Origin: an uncultured Flavobacteriales bacterium
GTDB lineage: Bacteria > Bacteroidota > Bacteroidia > Flavobacteriales_D > Crocinitomicaceae
Reading direction: 5' to 3'
Length of the DNA stretch: 11,114 bases
Assembly: GCA_903879765.1 (NCBI GenBank)
Contig: CAIRMS010000241.1
Location: 1-11,114, forward strand
The notes below the pieces were generated by a model. It was not told the DNA's origin, did not search any database, and was given only the letters and a program-made list of their open reading frames with translations. Shown here one piece after another: positions 1-7,850 of the stretch (its first letter is position 1; each line of letters starts with the position of its first letter). Made by a program: the position numbers and the translations under genes.

Positions 1-1295
1 CCGGAGATAATATTGGGCGTTCTGGAATCGAGAAATTCTATGAGCGAGATCTACGCGGTAGAAAAGGAATCAAATACATCGTTACCTCCGCTTTGAACAA
101 CGCGATTGAACCATTTGCAGACGGAAAATACGATACTACAGCTCGTCAAGCTGAACCATTAAAATTGGGTATGGACATGATTATTCAGTCCTACGGTGAG
201 AAATTAATGAAAAACAAAAAAGGATGTATTGTTGCTATTGAGCCTTCTACTGGTGAAATATTAGCCATGGTGTCTGCTCCATCATACGATCCTAATATGT
301 TGGTTGGAAGACGAAATATAAGCGAAAACTATCCAAAACTCGCGTTAAATAAAAACATGCCATTGTTTCCTCGGCCCTTACAAGCTGAATATCCGCCTGG
401 ATCCATTTTCAAGTTAGTTCAATCCTTAATTGGAATGCAGGAAGAGGTTATTACAGAACACTCAGGATTTCCCTGCGATAAAAGCATGGTAGGTTGTCAC
501 AATCATCCATCCGCTCGTAATGTGGCCGAAGCAGTTCAATATTCGTGTAATCCTTACTATTACGCAGTCGTTCGCCGCATCATTCAACAAGGAAAGAAAA
601 AAGGAACTTTTGCTGATGCTGAATATGGTCTTAATAAATGGCATCGCTACATGAATAGTTTCGGATTAGGACATACGTTAGATGCTGATATTTCTGGTCA
701 GCGTCCCGGATTGATCCCTGATGCTAAATATTATGACAAGTGGTATGGTCATCATCAATGGGCTTTCTCAACGATTAGATCTATTTCCATTGGACAAGGA
801 GAAGTGAAACTAACGCCGTTACACATGGCCAATATTGCGGCTATCATTGCGAACAAAGGATGGTATTACGTCCCTCACTTTGTGAAGTCGATTGGTAGAA
901 AAGGACCATTAGCCATTTACCGAACGAAAAAACGGACAATGGTGAACTCGCGTTACTTTTCTCCAGTAATTGAAGGAATGCGACGAGTGGTGAATGAAAG
1001 CGGTGGTACGGCGAGTATGGCACGACTTGAAAATATTTTAATTTGTGGGAAAACCGGTACGGTGCAAAATCCACATGGAGAAGATCACTCCGTATTCATT
1101 GCTTTTGCTCCGATGGATAATCCAAAAATTGCCATAGCCGTTTTCGTTGAGAATGCCGGATTTGGTGGTACATGGGCAGCGCCAATTGCAAGCCTCATGA
1201 TTGAAAAATACATCAAACGCAAGGTTTTAGATAAGGAAAAAGAGAAGCGCATTATTGATGCTAAATTAGCTTACATTGCAAGCCCAGGAGAATGA
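1..1295 (+). CDS. mrdA: Penicillin-binding protein 2 (elongasome transpeptidase), 5' end cut off
   Basis: This is a class B penicillin-binding protein, the D,D-transpeptidase that cross-links peptidoglycan during side-wall elongation with RodA; it acts in the periplasm, anchored in the inner membrane. The open frame runs from the window edge (first full codon at base 3), giving 430 visible residues. The N-terminal membrane anchor and most of the pedestal domain lie outside; family members are usually above 600 residues. Visible are the conserved stretch IEKFYERDLRG near the edge, the IVAIEPSTGEILAMVSAPSY segment, and the three active-site motifs: SIFK with the nucleophilic serine at 402-404, SCN at 543-551 and KTG at 1050-1058. 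A TTG at 93 could be read as a start, but family-like sequence continues upstream of it, so it is internal. The stop overlaps the rodA start by 4 bases (ATGA), pointing to coupled translation. The rodA neighbour favours PBP2 over FtsI. Confidence 0.93.
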   Translation, partial: GDNIGRSGIEKFYERDLRGRKGIKYIVTSALNNAIEPFADGKYDTTARQAEPLKLGMDMIIQSYGEKLMKNKKGCIVAIEPSTGEILAMVSAPSYDPNMLVGRRNISENYPKLALNKNMPLFPRPLQAEYPPGSIFKLVQSLIGMQEEVITEHSGFPCDKSMVGCHNHPSARNVAEAVQYSCNPYYYAVVRRIIQQGKKKGTFADAEYGLNKWHRYMNSFGLGHTLDADISGQRPGLIPDAKYYDKWYGHHQWAFSTIRSISIGQGEVKLTPLHMANIAAIIANKGWYYVPHFVKSIGRKGPLAIYRTKKRTMVNSRYFSPVIEGMRRVVNESGGTASMARLENILICGKTGTVQNPHGEDHSVFIAFAPMDNPKIAIAVFVENAGFGGTWAAPIASLMIEKYIKRKVLDKEKEKRIIDAKLAYIASPGE

Positions 1296-2686
1296 GAAAG
1301 GAAGAAAGCTTATTTGAACACTTAGACTGGCCCTTATTCATCACATTCATAGTGATGTTAGTTGCGGGTATGGCTACGCTATATTCGGTTGCATACGATG
1401 ATTTACATCCTGCCATCTATGATGTTTCGATGATGTATGGTAAACAACTCATTTGGATTGTCGTTTCTTTATTTTTAGGAATTATTGTTTTTTTAATTGA
1501 CTCTGATATCTATAGGCGTTTTGCCTTTCCCATATATGGATTCACCTTGTTACTACTTGTAATCGTATTGTTTATGCCTGCCGTTCACGGTGCCCGAGCG
1601 TGGATCGGAATTGGAACAATGGGTATTCAGCCTGCGGAATTCGCTAAAATATCAACCGCGCTTTTATTAGCAAAGTACATTAGTGAAATTAGTGTCAAGC
1701 AACAAAACATCAGTAGTGTCATGACGGCAAGTGCGATCTTACTTGTTCCAATGGTCCTGATTTTACTTCAACCAGATGCTGGGACATTCGTTGTTTTTAC
1801 TTCTTTCCTATTTGTGATGTACCGCGAAGGACTCACGTTTGACCCCATCATATTGAGTTTTGTCAATAGTATTCCGGGTGTTCGATTCAAGGAAACATGG
1901 GTTGGCAGTCACTTCATTCCGATTCTCTTTGTGATGATTTTTATTAGTGTCATTACACTGTTATTAAACTCCGTACAATTAGACTTTTTCTTTTTACCAT
2001 TTCCTGTTTCGGGTTCAATTGGTGTCATATCTACCCTTTTGATTTTCTCTATACTCGCAATCTTATTTTTACAACGTTTTTCCGCGAAAAGAGAGCGAAC
2101 AAGAGGAACAGTGATTATCATACTTGGATTTATTCTAACGAGTAGCCTATCCTTTATTGTTGATAATGGATTTAATAGTCTTGCGACGCACCAAAAGGAC
2201 AGAATTGAATTGTTCCTAGGATTACGCGAGGATCCGAATGGGAAAGATTACAACCGAAATCGTGCAATGGCTGCAGTAGGATCAGGAGGTTTACTTGGTA
2301 AAGGTTATAATAAGGCATCGGTATCAAGTGTAGAAAGTAACCATGTTCCCGAAAGTGAAACCGATTTCATTTTTTGTCCGTTTGCAGAGGAATGGGGCTT
2401 TGTCGGAATCCTTTTCTTATTTGGACTCTACCTTTTCATGCTGATTCGCATTATTCTCATTGCAGAGCGACAACGATCCATATTCAATCGAGTATACGCC
2501 TATTGTGTTGGGATGATTTTATTTTATCACTTCGCTATCAATATCGGAATGAACATTGGTTTTGCACCCGTAATTGGAATTCCCTTACCGTTTTTTAGCT
2601 ATGGAGGATCCTCCATGATGTCTTTTTGTATGATGATGTTTATCCTATTAAAATTAGATAGTCAACGAAAAGATGTATTAAGATAA
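1292..2686 (+). CDS. rodA: RodA, SEDS-family peptidoglycan glycosyltransferase
   Basis: RodA is the integral-membrane glycan polymerase of the elongasome. It uses lipid II and works as a pair with PBP2, encoded just upstream. The 464-residue product is mostly hydrophobic helices and carries the SEDS hallmarks: LQPDAGTF with the putative catalytic Asp162, HQKDRIELFLG (300-310), GSGGLLGKGY (330-339), PESETDFIFCPFAEEWGF (353-370) and the C-terminal signature GFAPVIGIPLPFFSYGGSSM (423-442). It is longer than the roughly 370 residues of the E. coli protein. Much of the excess lies between residues about 183 and 260, where two additional hydrophobic stretches (about 208-226 and 242-260) follow the catalytic loop. 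The ATG at 1292 overlaps the PBP2 stop. An AGGAG sits only one base before it, too close for a normal ribosome-binding site, so re-initiation is more likely. FtsW is the alternative, but the PBP2 neighbour argues for RodA. Confidence 0.95.
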   Translation: MRKEESLFEHLDWPLFITFIVMLVAGMATLYSVAYDDLHPAIYDVSMMYGKQLIWIVVSLFLGIIVFLIDSDIYRRFAFPIYGFTLLLLVIVLFMPAVHGARAWIGIGTMGIQPAEFAKISTALLLAKYISEISVKQQNISSVMTASAILLVPMVLILLQPDAGTFVVFTSFLFVMYREGLTFDPIILSFVNSIPGVRFKETWVGSHFIPILFVMIFISVITLLLNSVQLDFFFLPFPVSGSIGVISTLLIFSILAILFLQRFSAKRERTRGTVIIILGFILTSSLSFIVDNGFNSLATHQKDRIELFLGLREDPNGKDYNRNRAMAAVGSGGLLGKGYNKASVSSVESNHVPESETDFIFCPFAEEWGFVGILFLFGLYLFMLIRIILIAERQRSIFNRVYAYCVGMILFYHFAINIGMNIGFAPVIGIPLPFFSYGGSSMMSFCMMMFILLKLDSQRKDVLR

Positions 2687-2705
2687 TTGTCGCTAATTTA
2701 GAGTA

Positions 2706-5204
2706 ATGAAAAATAAGGAAATTAAAATGACCGAAGAAGAATCTAAAAAGTACACTAAAATTTTTTGGGGTATTTCATTAATCCCTTTTATTCTTGTTAC
2801 AGCATTATTGCTCTTGCAATCGGAGGAATCCTTACCTTCAGTAGTGAGTTTAGATAATCCACCGGAATTACAAGCATCTTTGATTATCGCGAAAAAAAGC
2901 GTCAAAGAGGATACCGTGATTGGAAGATTTTGGTCTGTGAATCGCACAAGTGTTAAATACCGCGAAATTTCACCTTACGTTTTTGATGCATTAATCTCAA
3001 CGGAGGATGAACGATTTTATAGCCACTCAGGTGTCGATTTTAAAGGACTCGTTCGATCGTTTGCCAGTCTAGGAAGAAAAGGTGGGGCTTCTACAATTAC
3101 CCAACAGCTAGCAAAACTAATTTACACATTAAGACAACGTCAATTAGCTGAATTAGCTAGGAATAATGGTGAAAGCTTCGATCTTCCGGTAGGTGGGATA
3201 TTCGGTAAATTTCGACGTTTAAATGAAAAAGCACGCGAAAATATCATTGCAAAGCGATTGGAAGAACGCTTTACAAAAGAAGAAATCATTACGATGTATT
3301 TAAACCAATTCGACTTCCTCTATAATGCAGTAGGAATTGAAAATGCCTCGCGTGTTTATTTCAACAAACGACCAAAAGAACTTTCCAAAATTGAAGCTGC
3401 TGTACTCGTTGGAATGTGTAAAAATCCGGATTTATTTAACCCATATAAATTCAAGATAAAAAACTACAGAAACAAAGCTGCTGAGCGTGCAGGCATTGCT
3501 CCAGAACAAGTCACATCAGCGCAAATGGCTGAGATACGTGCAGAAGACTCCCTGAGAGCGCACGAAAGAAGAAATCAAGTTTTATTTCAATGGCTGAAAA
3601 ATAGCAAATCTGAAAATGAAGGAATTAAAAATAAAATAACGCAAGAAGAATATGATCGATTGAAAAATCTTCCGATTGTGATTACCTATAAATCCCTAGA
3701 TCACAAAGAAGGAATGGCACCGTACTTCCGTGAGTCCTTAAGGAAAGAAGTCACTCAAATTCTTCAAACGAAAAATGAAGACGGCACCTTCAAATACGTG
3801 AATGAAGATGGAGAGCCATTTGACATTTATAACGATGGATTAAAAATCTATACTACCTTGAATCCTTCCTTACAACGACATGCAGAATACGCAGTCGCAC
3901 GTCACTTGAGAGAGGATTTACAACCACAATTTGATATCAATAACCGTCGATTGAAGAATTTTCCATTTGCGAATTCCATTGAAACAAAAATGGTTAACCA
4001 AATTATGGAGTCAGCACGTACCTCATCTGGACGTTTTCAAAACATGACACTTGCAGGTTATTCAGATGAAGAAATACGAAAAAGTTTCGACACCCCCACT
4101 TTAATGACCGTTTTCTCATGGAAAGGTGAAAAAGATACGACCATGACACCGAATGATTCCATTCGTTATTACAAAGCATTTTTACACGCTGGACTTCTTT
4201 CCATTGATCCATCCTCTGGTTTCGTTAGAGCTTGGGTAGGTGGTGTAAATTTCAAACACTTCGGATACGATCACGTCCGTCAAGGAAAACGTCAGGTTGG
4301 ATCAACGATAAAACCATTTGTATACGCTGCGGCATTATCTATGAAAGTAGTAAACCCTTGCACGACATTTTCAGCTGGAGAATATTGTGTTGATTTAGTG
4401 AATGATCAAAATAAAGTAGTTGGACAGTATTGTCCACAAGGAACTCCCGCGGGATCTGTAAAAGATGGATTAGCACAATCATCTAATCCAACCACAGTGG
4501 CTGTAATGGCGCGAATGGGGGCTTTCAATCCAGTTCAAAAAATTGGTGGACCGTTTCAAATTGAAAAATTACTGCGAAAAACTGAAATTGAATTGAATAA
4601 AAACGATGTCGTGCCTTCTATGTGCTTAGGAAGTATGGACCTTTCTTTGTACCAATTGGTTGCGGCACAATGTATCTTTCCAAATAATGGAATCTATGTT
4701 CGACCTACGACTATTGAGCGTATTACGGACCGCAACGGAAAAGTAATCTATAGTGCTACAGAGTACCGTGAACAAGCATTAAATTCCACTGTAGCGTACG
4801 AAATTTTAAAAATGATGAAAGGCGTTATTCAAAGTGGAACGGGAGCAAGTTTACGCAGTGGAAGAAGTTGGGGAGGCATTTCGGCACCTACTGCTGGAAA
4901 AACTGGAACGACTCAAAATAACTCAGACGGATGGTTTATTGGCATTACCCCGAGTCTTGTAACGGGTGTGTGGGTTGGAGCAGAAGATAGAGCTGTACGA
5001 TTTCAAAGCATGAATTGGGGACAAGGTGCACGCATGGCCTTGCCAATTTATGGATATTATATGCAACGCGTTTATAAGGATCCGATTGGTTTATCTACGC
5101 GTGATTTTCTTCCTCCTGATGATTATGATGCCACTGCATACGATTGTGTGGATGCGCCTCAACCAGAAACTGTCGATGAGTCTGAAGTACCATTTGAATT
5201 TTAA
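2706..5204 (+). CDS. mrcA: Bifunctional class A penicillin-binding protein (PBP1A type)
   Basis: This enzyme polymerises glycan strands from lipid II and cross-links them; it is anchored in the inner membrane and acts in the periplasm. The 832-residue product has a cytoplasmic N-terminus and one transmembrane helix (about 19-37). A GT51 glycosyltransferase domain follows, with EDERFYSHSGVD (100-111, catalytic Glu100), GGASTITQQLAK (126-137) and KARENIIAKRLE (175-186, second Glu178). The transpeptidase domain has STIK (533-536, nucleophile Ser533), SSN (592-594) and KTG (732-734). Residues about 250-330 form a charged linker, and the last 30 residues are acidic and probably disordered. The start is uncertain: ATG at 2706, or an in-frame ATG at 2727 seven codons on; neither has a Shine-Dalgarno. 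It lies 19 bases after rodA and probably shares its transcript. All catalytic residues are present. The symbol follows the usual PBP1A name; orthology to a particular E. coli class A protein is not implied. Confidence 0.95.
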   Translation: MKNKEIKMTEEESKKYTKIFWGISLIPFILVTALLLLQSEESLPSVVSLDNPPELQASLIIAKKSVKEDTVIGRFWSVNRTSVKYREISPYVFDALISTEDERFYSHSGVDFKGLVRSFASLGRKGGASTITQQLAKLIYTLRQRQLAELARNNGESFDLPVGGIFGKFRRLNEKARENIIAKRLEERFTKEEIITMYLNQFDFLYNAVGIENASRVYFNKRPKELSKIEAAVLVGMCKNPDLFNPYKFKIKNYRNKAAERAGIAPEQVTSAQMAEIRAEDSLRAHERRNQVLFQWLKNSKSENEGIKNKITQEEYDRLKNLPIVITYKSLDHKEGMAPYFRESLRKEVTQILQTKNEDGTFKYVNEDGEPFDIYNDGLKIYTTLNPSLQRHAEYAVARHLREDLQPQFDINNRRLKNFPFANSIETKMVNQIMESARTSSGRFQNMTLAGYSDEEIRKSFDTPTLMTVFSWKGEKDTTMTPNDSIRYYKAFLHAGLLSIDPSSGFVRAWVGGVNFKHFGYDHVRQGKRQVGSTIKPFVYAAALSMKVVNPCTTFSAGEYCVDLVNDQNKVVGQYCPQGTPAGSVKDGLAQSSNPTTVAVMARMGAFNPVQKIGGPFQIEKLLRKTEIELNKNDVVPSMCLGSMDLSLYQLVAAQCIFPNNGIYVRPTTIERITDRNGKVIYSATEYREQALNSTVAYEILKMMKGVIQSGTGASLRSGRSWGGISAPTAGKTGTTQNNSDGWFIGITPSLVTGVWVGAEDRAVRFQSMNWGQGARMALPIYGYYMQRVYKDPIGLSTRDFLPPDDYDATAYDCVDAPQPETVDESEVPFEF

Positions 5205-5207
5205 ACT

Positions 5208-5906
5208 ATGAACAAAGTTGTAAAAAACGTGGAAGAAGCGTTATTTGGTATTCAAGATGGAATGACGCTCATGTTAGGTGGATTTGGTCTTTGTGGTATT
5301 CCGGAAAATTCAATTGGACAATTAGTGAAATTAGGAACTAAAAACCTCACTTGCATTAGCAATAATGCCGGAGTTGATGATTTTGGTATCGGACTCATGT
5401 TACAAGCGAAGCAAGTAAAGAAAATGATCAGTTCCTATGTCGGTGAAAACGATGAATTTGAGCGACAAATGCTCAGTGGAGAATTGGAAGTAGACTTAAT
5501 TCCTCAGGGAAGTTTAGCCGAACGATGTCGTGCTGGAGGTGCTGGAATCCCTGCATTTTTCACGCCCGCAGGATACGGAACGGAAGTAGCTGAAGGAAAA
5601 GAGGTGCGCGTATTTAACGGCAAACCACACATCCTTGAAAGTGCATTAACCGCAGACTTTGCGATTGTGAAAGCATGGAAAGGAGACACGGAAGGAAACC
5701 TCATTTTTAAGGCGGCGGCTCGCAACTTTAATCCAATGATGGCTATGGCTGGAAAGATCACTGTCGCAGAAGTAGAGGAACTCGTTCCAGCTGGAACACT
5801 AGACCCCAATCACATACATACACCTGGGATTTTCGTTCAACGCATCTTCCAAGGAGAAAAATTCGAGAAAAGAATCGAGCAACGAACAGTTAGAAAGAAC
5901 GATTAA
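5208..5906 (+). CDS. scoA: CoA transferase subunit A (3-oxoacid/acetate CoA-transferase, alpha)
   Basis: This is the alpha subunit of a two-subunit family I CoA transferase, which moves CoA between carboxylic acids, for example succinyl-CoA to acetoacetate. It is a cytosolic enzyme of ketone-body, short-chain fatty acid or leucine breakdown. The 232 residues match the bacterial ScoA/AtoD length. The family signature is clear at 17-32, DGMTLMLGGFGLCGIP, followed by GSLAERCRAGGAGIPAFFTP (101-120) and GYGTEVAEGKE (122-132). The subunit that carries the catalytic glutamate is encoded 11 bases downstream, so the pair should form a heteromer. The start lies 3 bases after the PBP1A stop and has only AT-rich sequence before it, without a Shine-Dalgarno. 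Succinyl-CoA:3-ketoacid specificity versus acetate/butyrate specificity cannot be decided from sequence; the symbol follows the B. subtilis naming. Confidence 0.93.
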   Translation: MNKVVKNVEEALFGIQDGMTLMLGGFGLCGIPENSIGQLVKLGTKNLTCISNNAGVDDFGIGLMLQAKQVKKMISSYVGENDEFERQMLSGELEVDLIPQGSLAERCRAGGAGIPAFFTPAGYGTEVAEGKEVRVFNGKPHILESALTADFAIVKAWKGDTEGNLIFKAAARNFNPMMAMAGKITVAEVEELVPAGTLDPNHIHTPGIFVQRIFQGEKFEKRIEQRTVRKND

Positions 5907-5917
5907 GCACAGACGAT

Positions 5918-6577
5918 ATGGCACTCGACAAAAATGGCATTGCACAACGCATTGCACAAGAATTAAAAAACGGATGGTACGTCAACTTAGGCATTGGAAT
6001 TCCTACGCTTGTTGCTAACTATATTCCTAAAGGTATTGAAGTAGAATTTCAATCAGAAAATGGCATTTTAGGGATGGGGCCTTTTCCCTTTGATGGAGAA
6101 GAAGATGCCGACCTAATCAATGCCGGAAAACAAACCATTACAACTGTTCCTGGTGCTTCTTTCTTTGACTCCGCAACTTCATTTGCCATGATTCGTGGAC
6201 AACACGTTCAGTTAACGGTTCTTGGAGCCATGGAAGTTTCTCAAAACGGCGACATCGCCAATTGGAAAATCCCTGGGAAAATGGTGAAAGGAATGGGTGG
6301 AGCAATGGACCTTGTTGCGTCTGCAGAAAACATTATCGTGGCCATGATGCACAGTAACAAAGCAGGAGAATCAAAAATCCTTAAAGCATGTACCTTACCA
6401 TTAACTGGTGTTGGCTGTGTGAAGAAAGTCGTGACTGAATTGGCCGTTTTAGAAATCAAAGATGGTAAATTCCACTTAATCGAACGCGCGCCTGGAGTAA
6501 GTGTAGAGGAAATCATATCAAAAACGGAAGGTGAGCTTGTTGTGCCTGATGTTGTTCCTGAAATGCACTTTGATTGA
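5918..6577 (+). CDS. scoB: CoA transferase subunit B (3-oxoacid/acetate CoA-transferase, beta)
   Basis: The beta subunit supplies the catalytic glutamate that forms the covalent glutamyl-CoA thioester in family I CoA transferases. The 219-residue product shows GWYVNLGIGIPTLVANYIP (19-37) and the active-site signature FQSENGILG (44-52), placing the nucleophile at Glu47. Downstream, GAMEVSQNGDIANWKIPGK and the GVGCVKKVVTELAV stretch are typical of ScoB/AtoA. Length is normal and no key residue is missing. It follows scoA by 11 bases, the usual subunit order, and its TGA stop overlaps a TTG that probably starts cysQ. There is no Shine-Dalgarno before the ATG at 5918. Exact acyl-CoA specificity is unknown. 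Confidence 0.93.
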   Translation: MALDKNGIAQRIAQELKNGWYVNLGIGIPTLVANYIPKGIEVEFQSENGILGMGPFPFDGEEDADLINAGKQTITTVPGASFFDSATSFAMIRGQHVQLTVLGAMEVSQNGDIANWKIPGKMVKGMGGAMDLVASAENIIVAMMHSNKAGESKILKACTLPLTGVGCVKKVVTELAVLEIKDGKFHLIERAPGVSVEEIISKTEGELVVPDVVPEMHFD

Positions 6578-7383
6578 ATCCTTTTCACGAAAAATATACC
6601 GCCGCCATTCATGCGAGCATCGCTGCTTCGGAAGCGATTATGCAGATTTATCAAAACGATTTTGAAGAAATCATCAAAGCAGATGGCTCTCCTTTAACAC
6701 AAGCGGATCTTGCCTCATCGGATATCATTGACACCTTTTTACGTCCCTTTGGCATACCAATTACCGGAGAAGAAACAGAGAAGATGCAATTCGAAGAACG
6801 GGCAACTTGGACAGAATGCTGGTGTGTGGATCCATTAGATGGCACAAAGGAATTCATCAAAAAAAATGGAGAATTCGCAGTAAATATCGCATTAATCAAG
6901 GATGGCAAAGCACATTTTGGACTGATTGCATCACCCGTTCGACGTGAAATTATTGTTGGATCAGAAGAAACCGGTGTCTACATTTTTTCATTCGACGATG
7001 TACATGATTTTTACTCTTGGGAAAAACTTTCCATACCTGAAAAACACAACAATCCCATTGTTCTCATTGGGTCAAGAAGCCATCATTCCGGTTCTGTTCT
7101 TCAAATCATCGAATCGCTTAAATCCATTTCTTCGGAAATCGAATTTACCCAAATGGGATCTGCCTTGAAGTTTTTCGATTTAGCATTGGGAACAGCTGAT
7201 ATTTATCCGCGTTTTGCACCAACCATGGAATGGGACATTGCTGCGGGACAAGCCATTTTAGAAGCGCTAGGTGGATCCGTTGTTCACGCAGTAACTGGTG
7301 AAGCGCTTCATTATAACAAAGCGAATCTCTTGAATCCGTTTTTTATTGCAAGGACGGCTGCTCTTTTGTTAAGCGACAAATAA
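6574..7383 (+). CDS. cysQ: 3'(2'),5'-bisphosphate nucleotidase CysQ
   Basis: CysQ belongs to the inositol monophosphatase-like metal-dependent phosphatases and hydrolyses 3'-phosphoadenosine 5'-phosphate (PAP) to AMP, clearing a toxic by-product of sulfate assimilation and sulfotransfer. The protein is usually cytosolic or membrane-associated. The 269 residues show KADGSPLTQADLAS (35-48), GEE (65-67), the metal-binding DPLDGTKEFIKKNGEF (86-101; Asp86 and Asp89), GSALKF (195-200) and PTMEWDIAAGQ (216-226, Asp221), a complete set. The start is inferred: a TTG at 6574 overlaps the scoB TGA as TTGA and gives the expected N-terminal helix. The first in-frame ATG (6640) would remove 22 residues, including part of that helix. 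The 3' end overlaps the convergent cupin gene by 41 bases. No other sulfur-assimilation gene is in view. A generic inositol-phosphatase role is a less likely alternative. Confidence 0.92.
   Translation: MNPFHEKYTAAIHASIAASEAIMQIYQNDFEEIIKADGSPLTQADLASSDIIDTFLRPFGIPITGEETEKMQFEERATWTECWCVDPLDGTKEFIKKNGEFAVNIALIKDGKAHFGLIASPVRREIIVGSEETGVYIFSFDDVHDFYSWEKLSIPEKHNNPIVLIGSRSHHSGSVLQIIESLKSISSEIEFTQMGSALKFFDLALGTADIYPRFAPTMEWDIAAGQAILEALGGSVVHAVTGEALHYNKANLLNPFFIARTAALLLSDK
7343..7383. other. Tail-to-tail coding overlap of cysQ and the DUF985 gene
   Basis: The last 41 bases of cysQ (+) are also the last 41 bases of the DUF985 gene (-), so the two directons meet inside coding sequence. The shared bases encode the final 13 residues of each protein's tail plus the stop codons. 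The only inverted repeat here is TTTGT/ACAAA (7365-7369 and 7376-7380, 6-base loop). It is too weak and AT-only to call a terminator. Confidence 0.85.
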
Positions 7384-7840
7384 TCTCCTCATGTTGTGGA
7401 TATTGATCCAATAAATATTGTCTTGAAAACAATTCAAAATCACGGAACATAAAACCCGGAGCAACCGCACAAGAAACAAGGCAATAGCCGTCTTCACCTT
7501 GTACTTCACTGCCAAATATGTCTTGTTTTTTCACCAAATGATATGGACTTTGTCCCGCAGACAAATCGAGACCTAAAAGTTTTTGCTCATGACCACTTTC
7601 ACCAATCACATGAACGGTTAATGGACTTCCTTCATGAAAATACCAATGTTCATCGCTTTGAATGCGGTGAAAATTGGAAGAATTTTCGGAGGTAAGTAAA
7701 AACAAGATAGACGTCATCAGGGCTTGTTCTCCATCCAATGTTTCTACACTACGATACGTTTCTTTATAGTATCCTCCTTCGGGATGTGGAAGAAGTGCTA
7801 ATTGCTCAATAAGTTCATTGATGCGTTCTTGTGTATTCAT
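7343..7840 (-). CDS. DUF985 cupin-superfamily protein
   Basis: This is a small single-domain cupin of the DUF985 (Cupin_5) family; the biochemical role of the family is not established. With the start at 7840 it has 165 residues, normal for the family. Conserved landmarks are LLPHPEGGYYKETYRS (16-31), SNFHRIQSDEHWYFHEGSPL (55-74) with the histidine/glutamate cluster that would line the barrel, and LVSCAVAPGFMFRDFEL (121-137). The frame stays open to an ATG at 7873, but the extra 11 residues are unlike the family and lie mostly inside the upstream gene, so the ATG at 7840 is preferred; an ATG at 7861 is also possible. It begins 10 bases after the photolyase stop at 7851 and is probably the last gene of that operon. 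The final 13 residues are encoded opposite cysQ. Metal binding is plausible but not shown. Confidence 0.85.
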   Translation of the reverse strand: MNTQERINELIEQLALLPHPEGGYYKETYRSVETLDGEQALMTSILFLLTSENSSNFHRIQSDEHWYFHEGSPLTVHVIGESGHEQKLLGLDLSAGQSPYHLVKKQDIFGSEVQGEDGYCLVSCAVAPGFMFRDFELFSRQYLLDQYPQHEEIICRLTKEQPSLQ

Positions 7841-7850
7841 GCTCGTTAAT

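Noticed and set aside
1286..1290. AGGAG as a Shine-Dalgarno for rodA
   Set aside because: It is one base from the ATG, too close for normal pairing spacing, and the other genes in the window show no such element; likely chance coding sequence.
93..1295. Start of the PBP2 gene at the TTG at base 93
   Set aside because: The same frame continues upstream to the window edge with family-like sequence (SGIEKFYERDLRGRKG), so this TTG is an internal Leu codon and the gene is cut by the window.
2687..2705. Promoter in the 19-base gap between rodA and the class A PBP gene
   Set aside because: The gap is too short for a full promoter, and no TTTG plus TAnnTTTG pair of the Bacteroidota type could be recognised in or just before it.
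5504..5809. Minus-strand open frame of 101 codons opposite scoA
   Set aside because: Its Ala/Ser/Pro-rich translation is typical of antisense reading of a coding region, and it has no family resemblance.
6241..6654. Minus-strand open frame of 137 codons opposite scoB and cysQ
   Set aside because: It lies opposite two well-supported genes, has no recognisable domain or low-complexity-free core, and looks like an antisense shadow.
7365..7380. Possible terminator hairpin TTTGT-taagcg-ACAAA between the convergent genes
   Set aside because: The stem is only 5 base pairs, almost all A-T, lies within coding sequence of both genes and lacks a following T tract.
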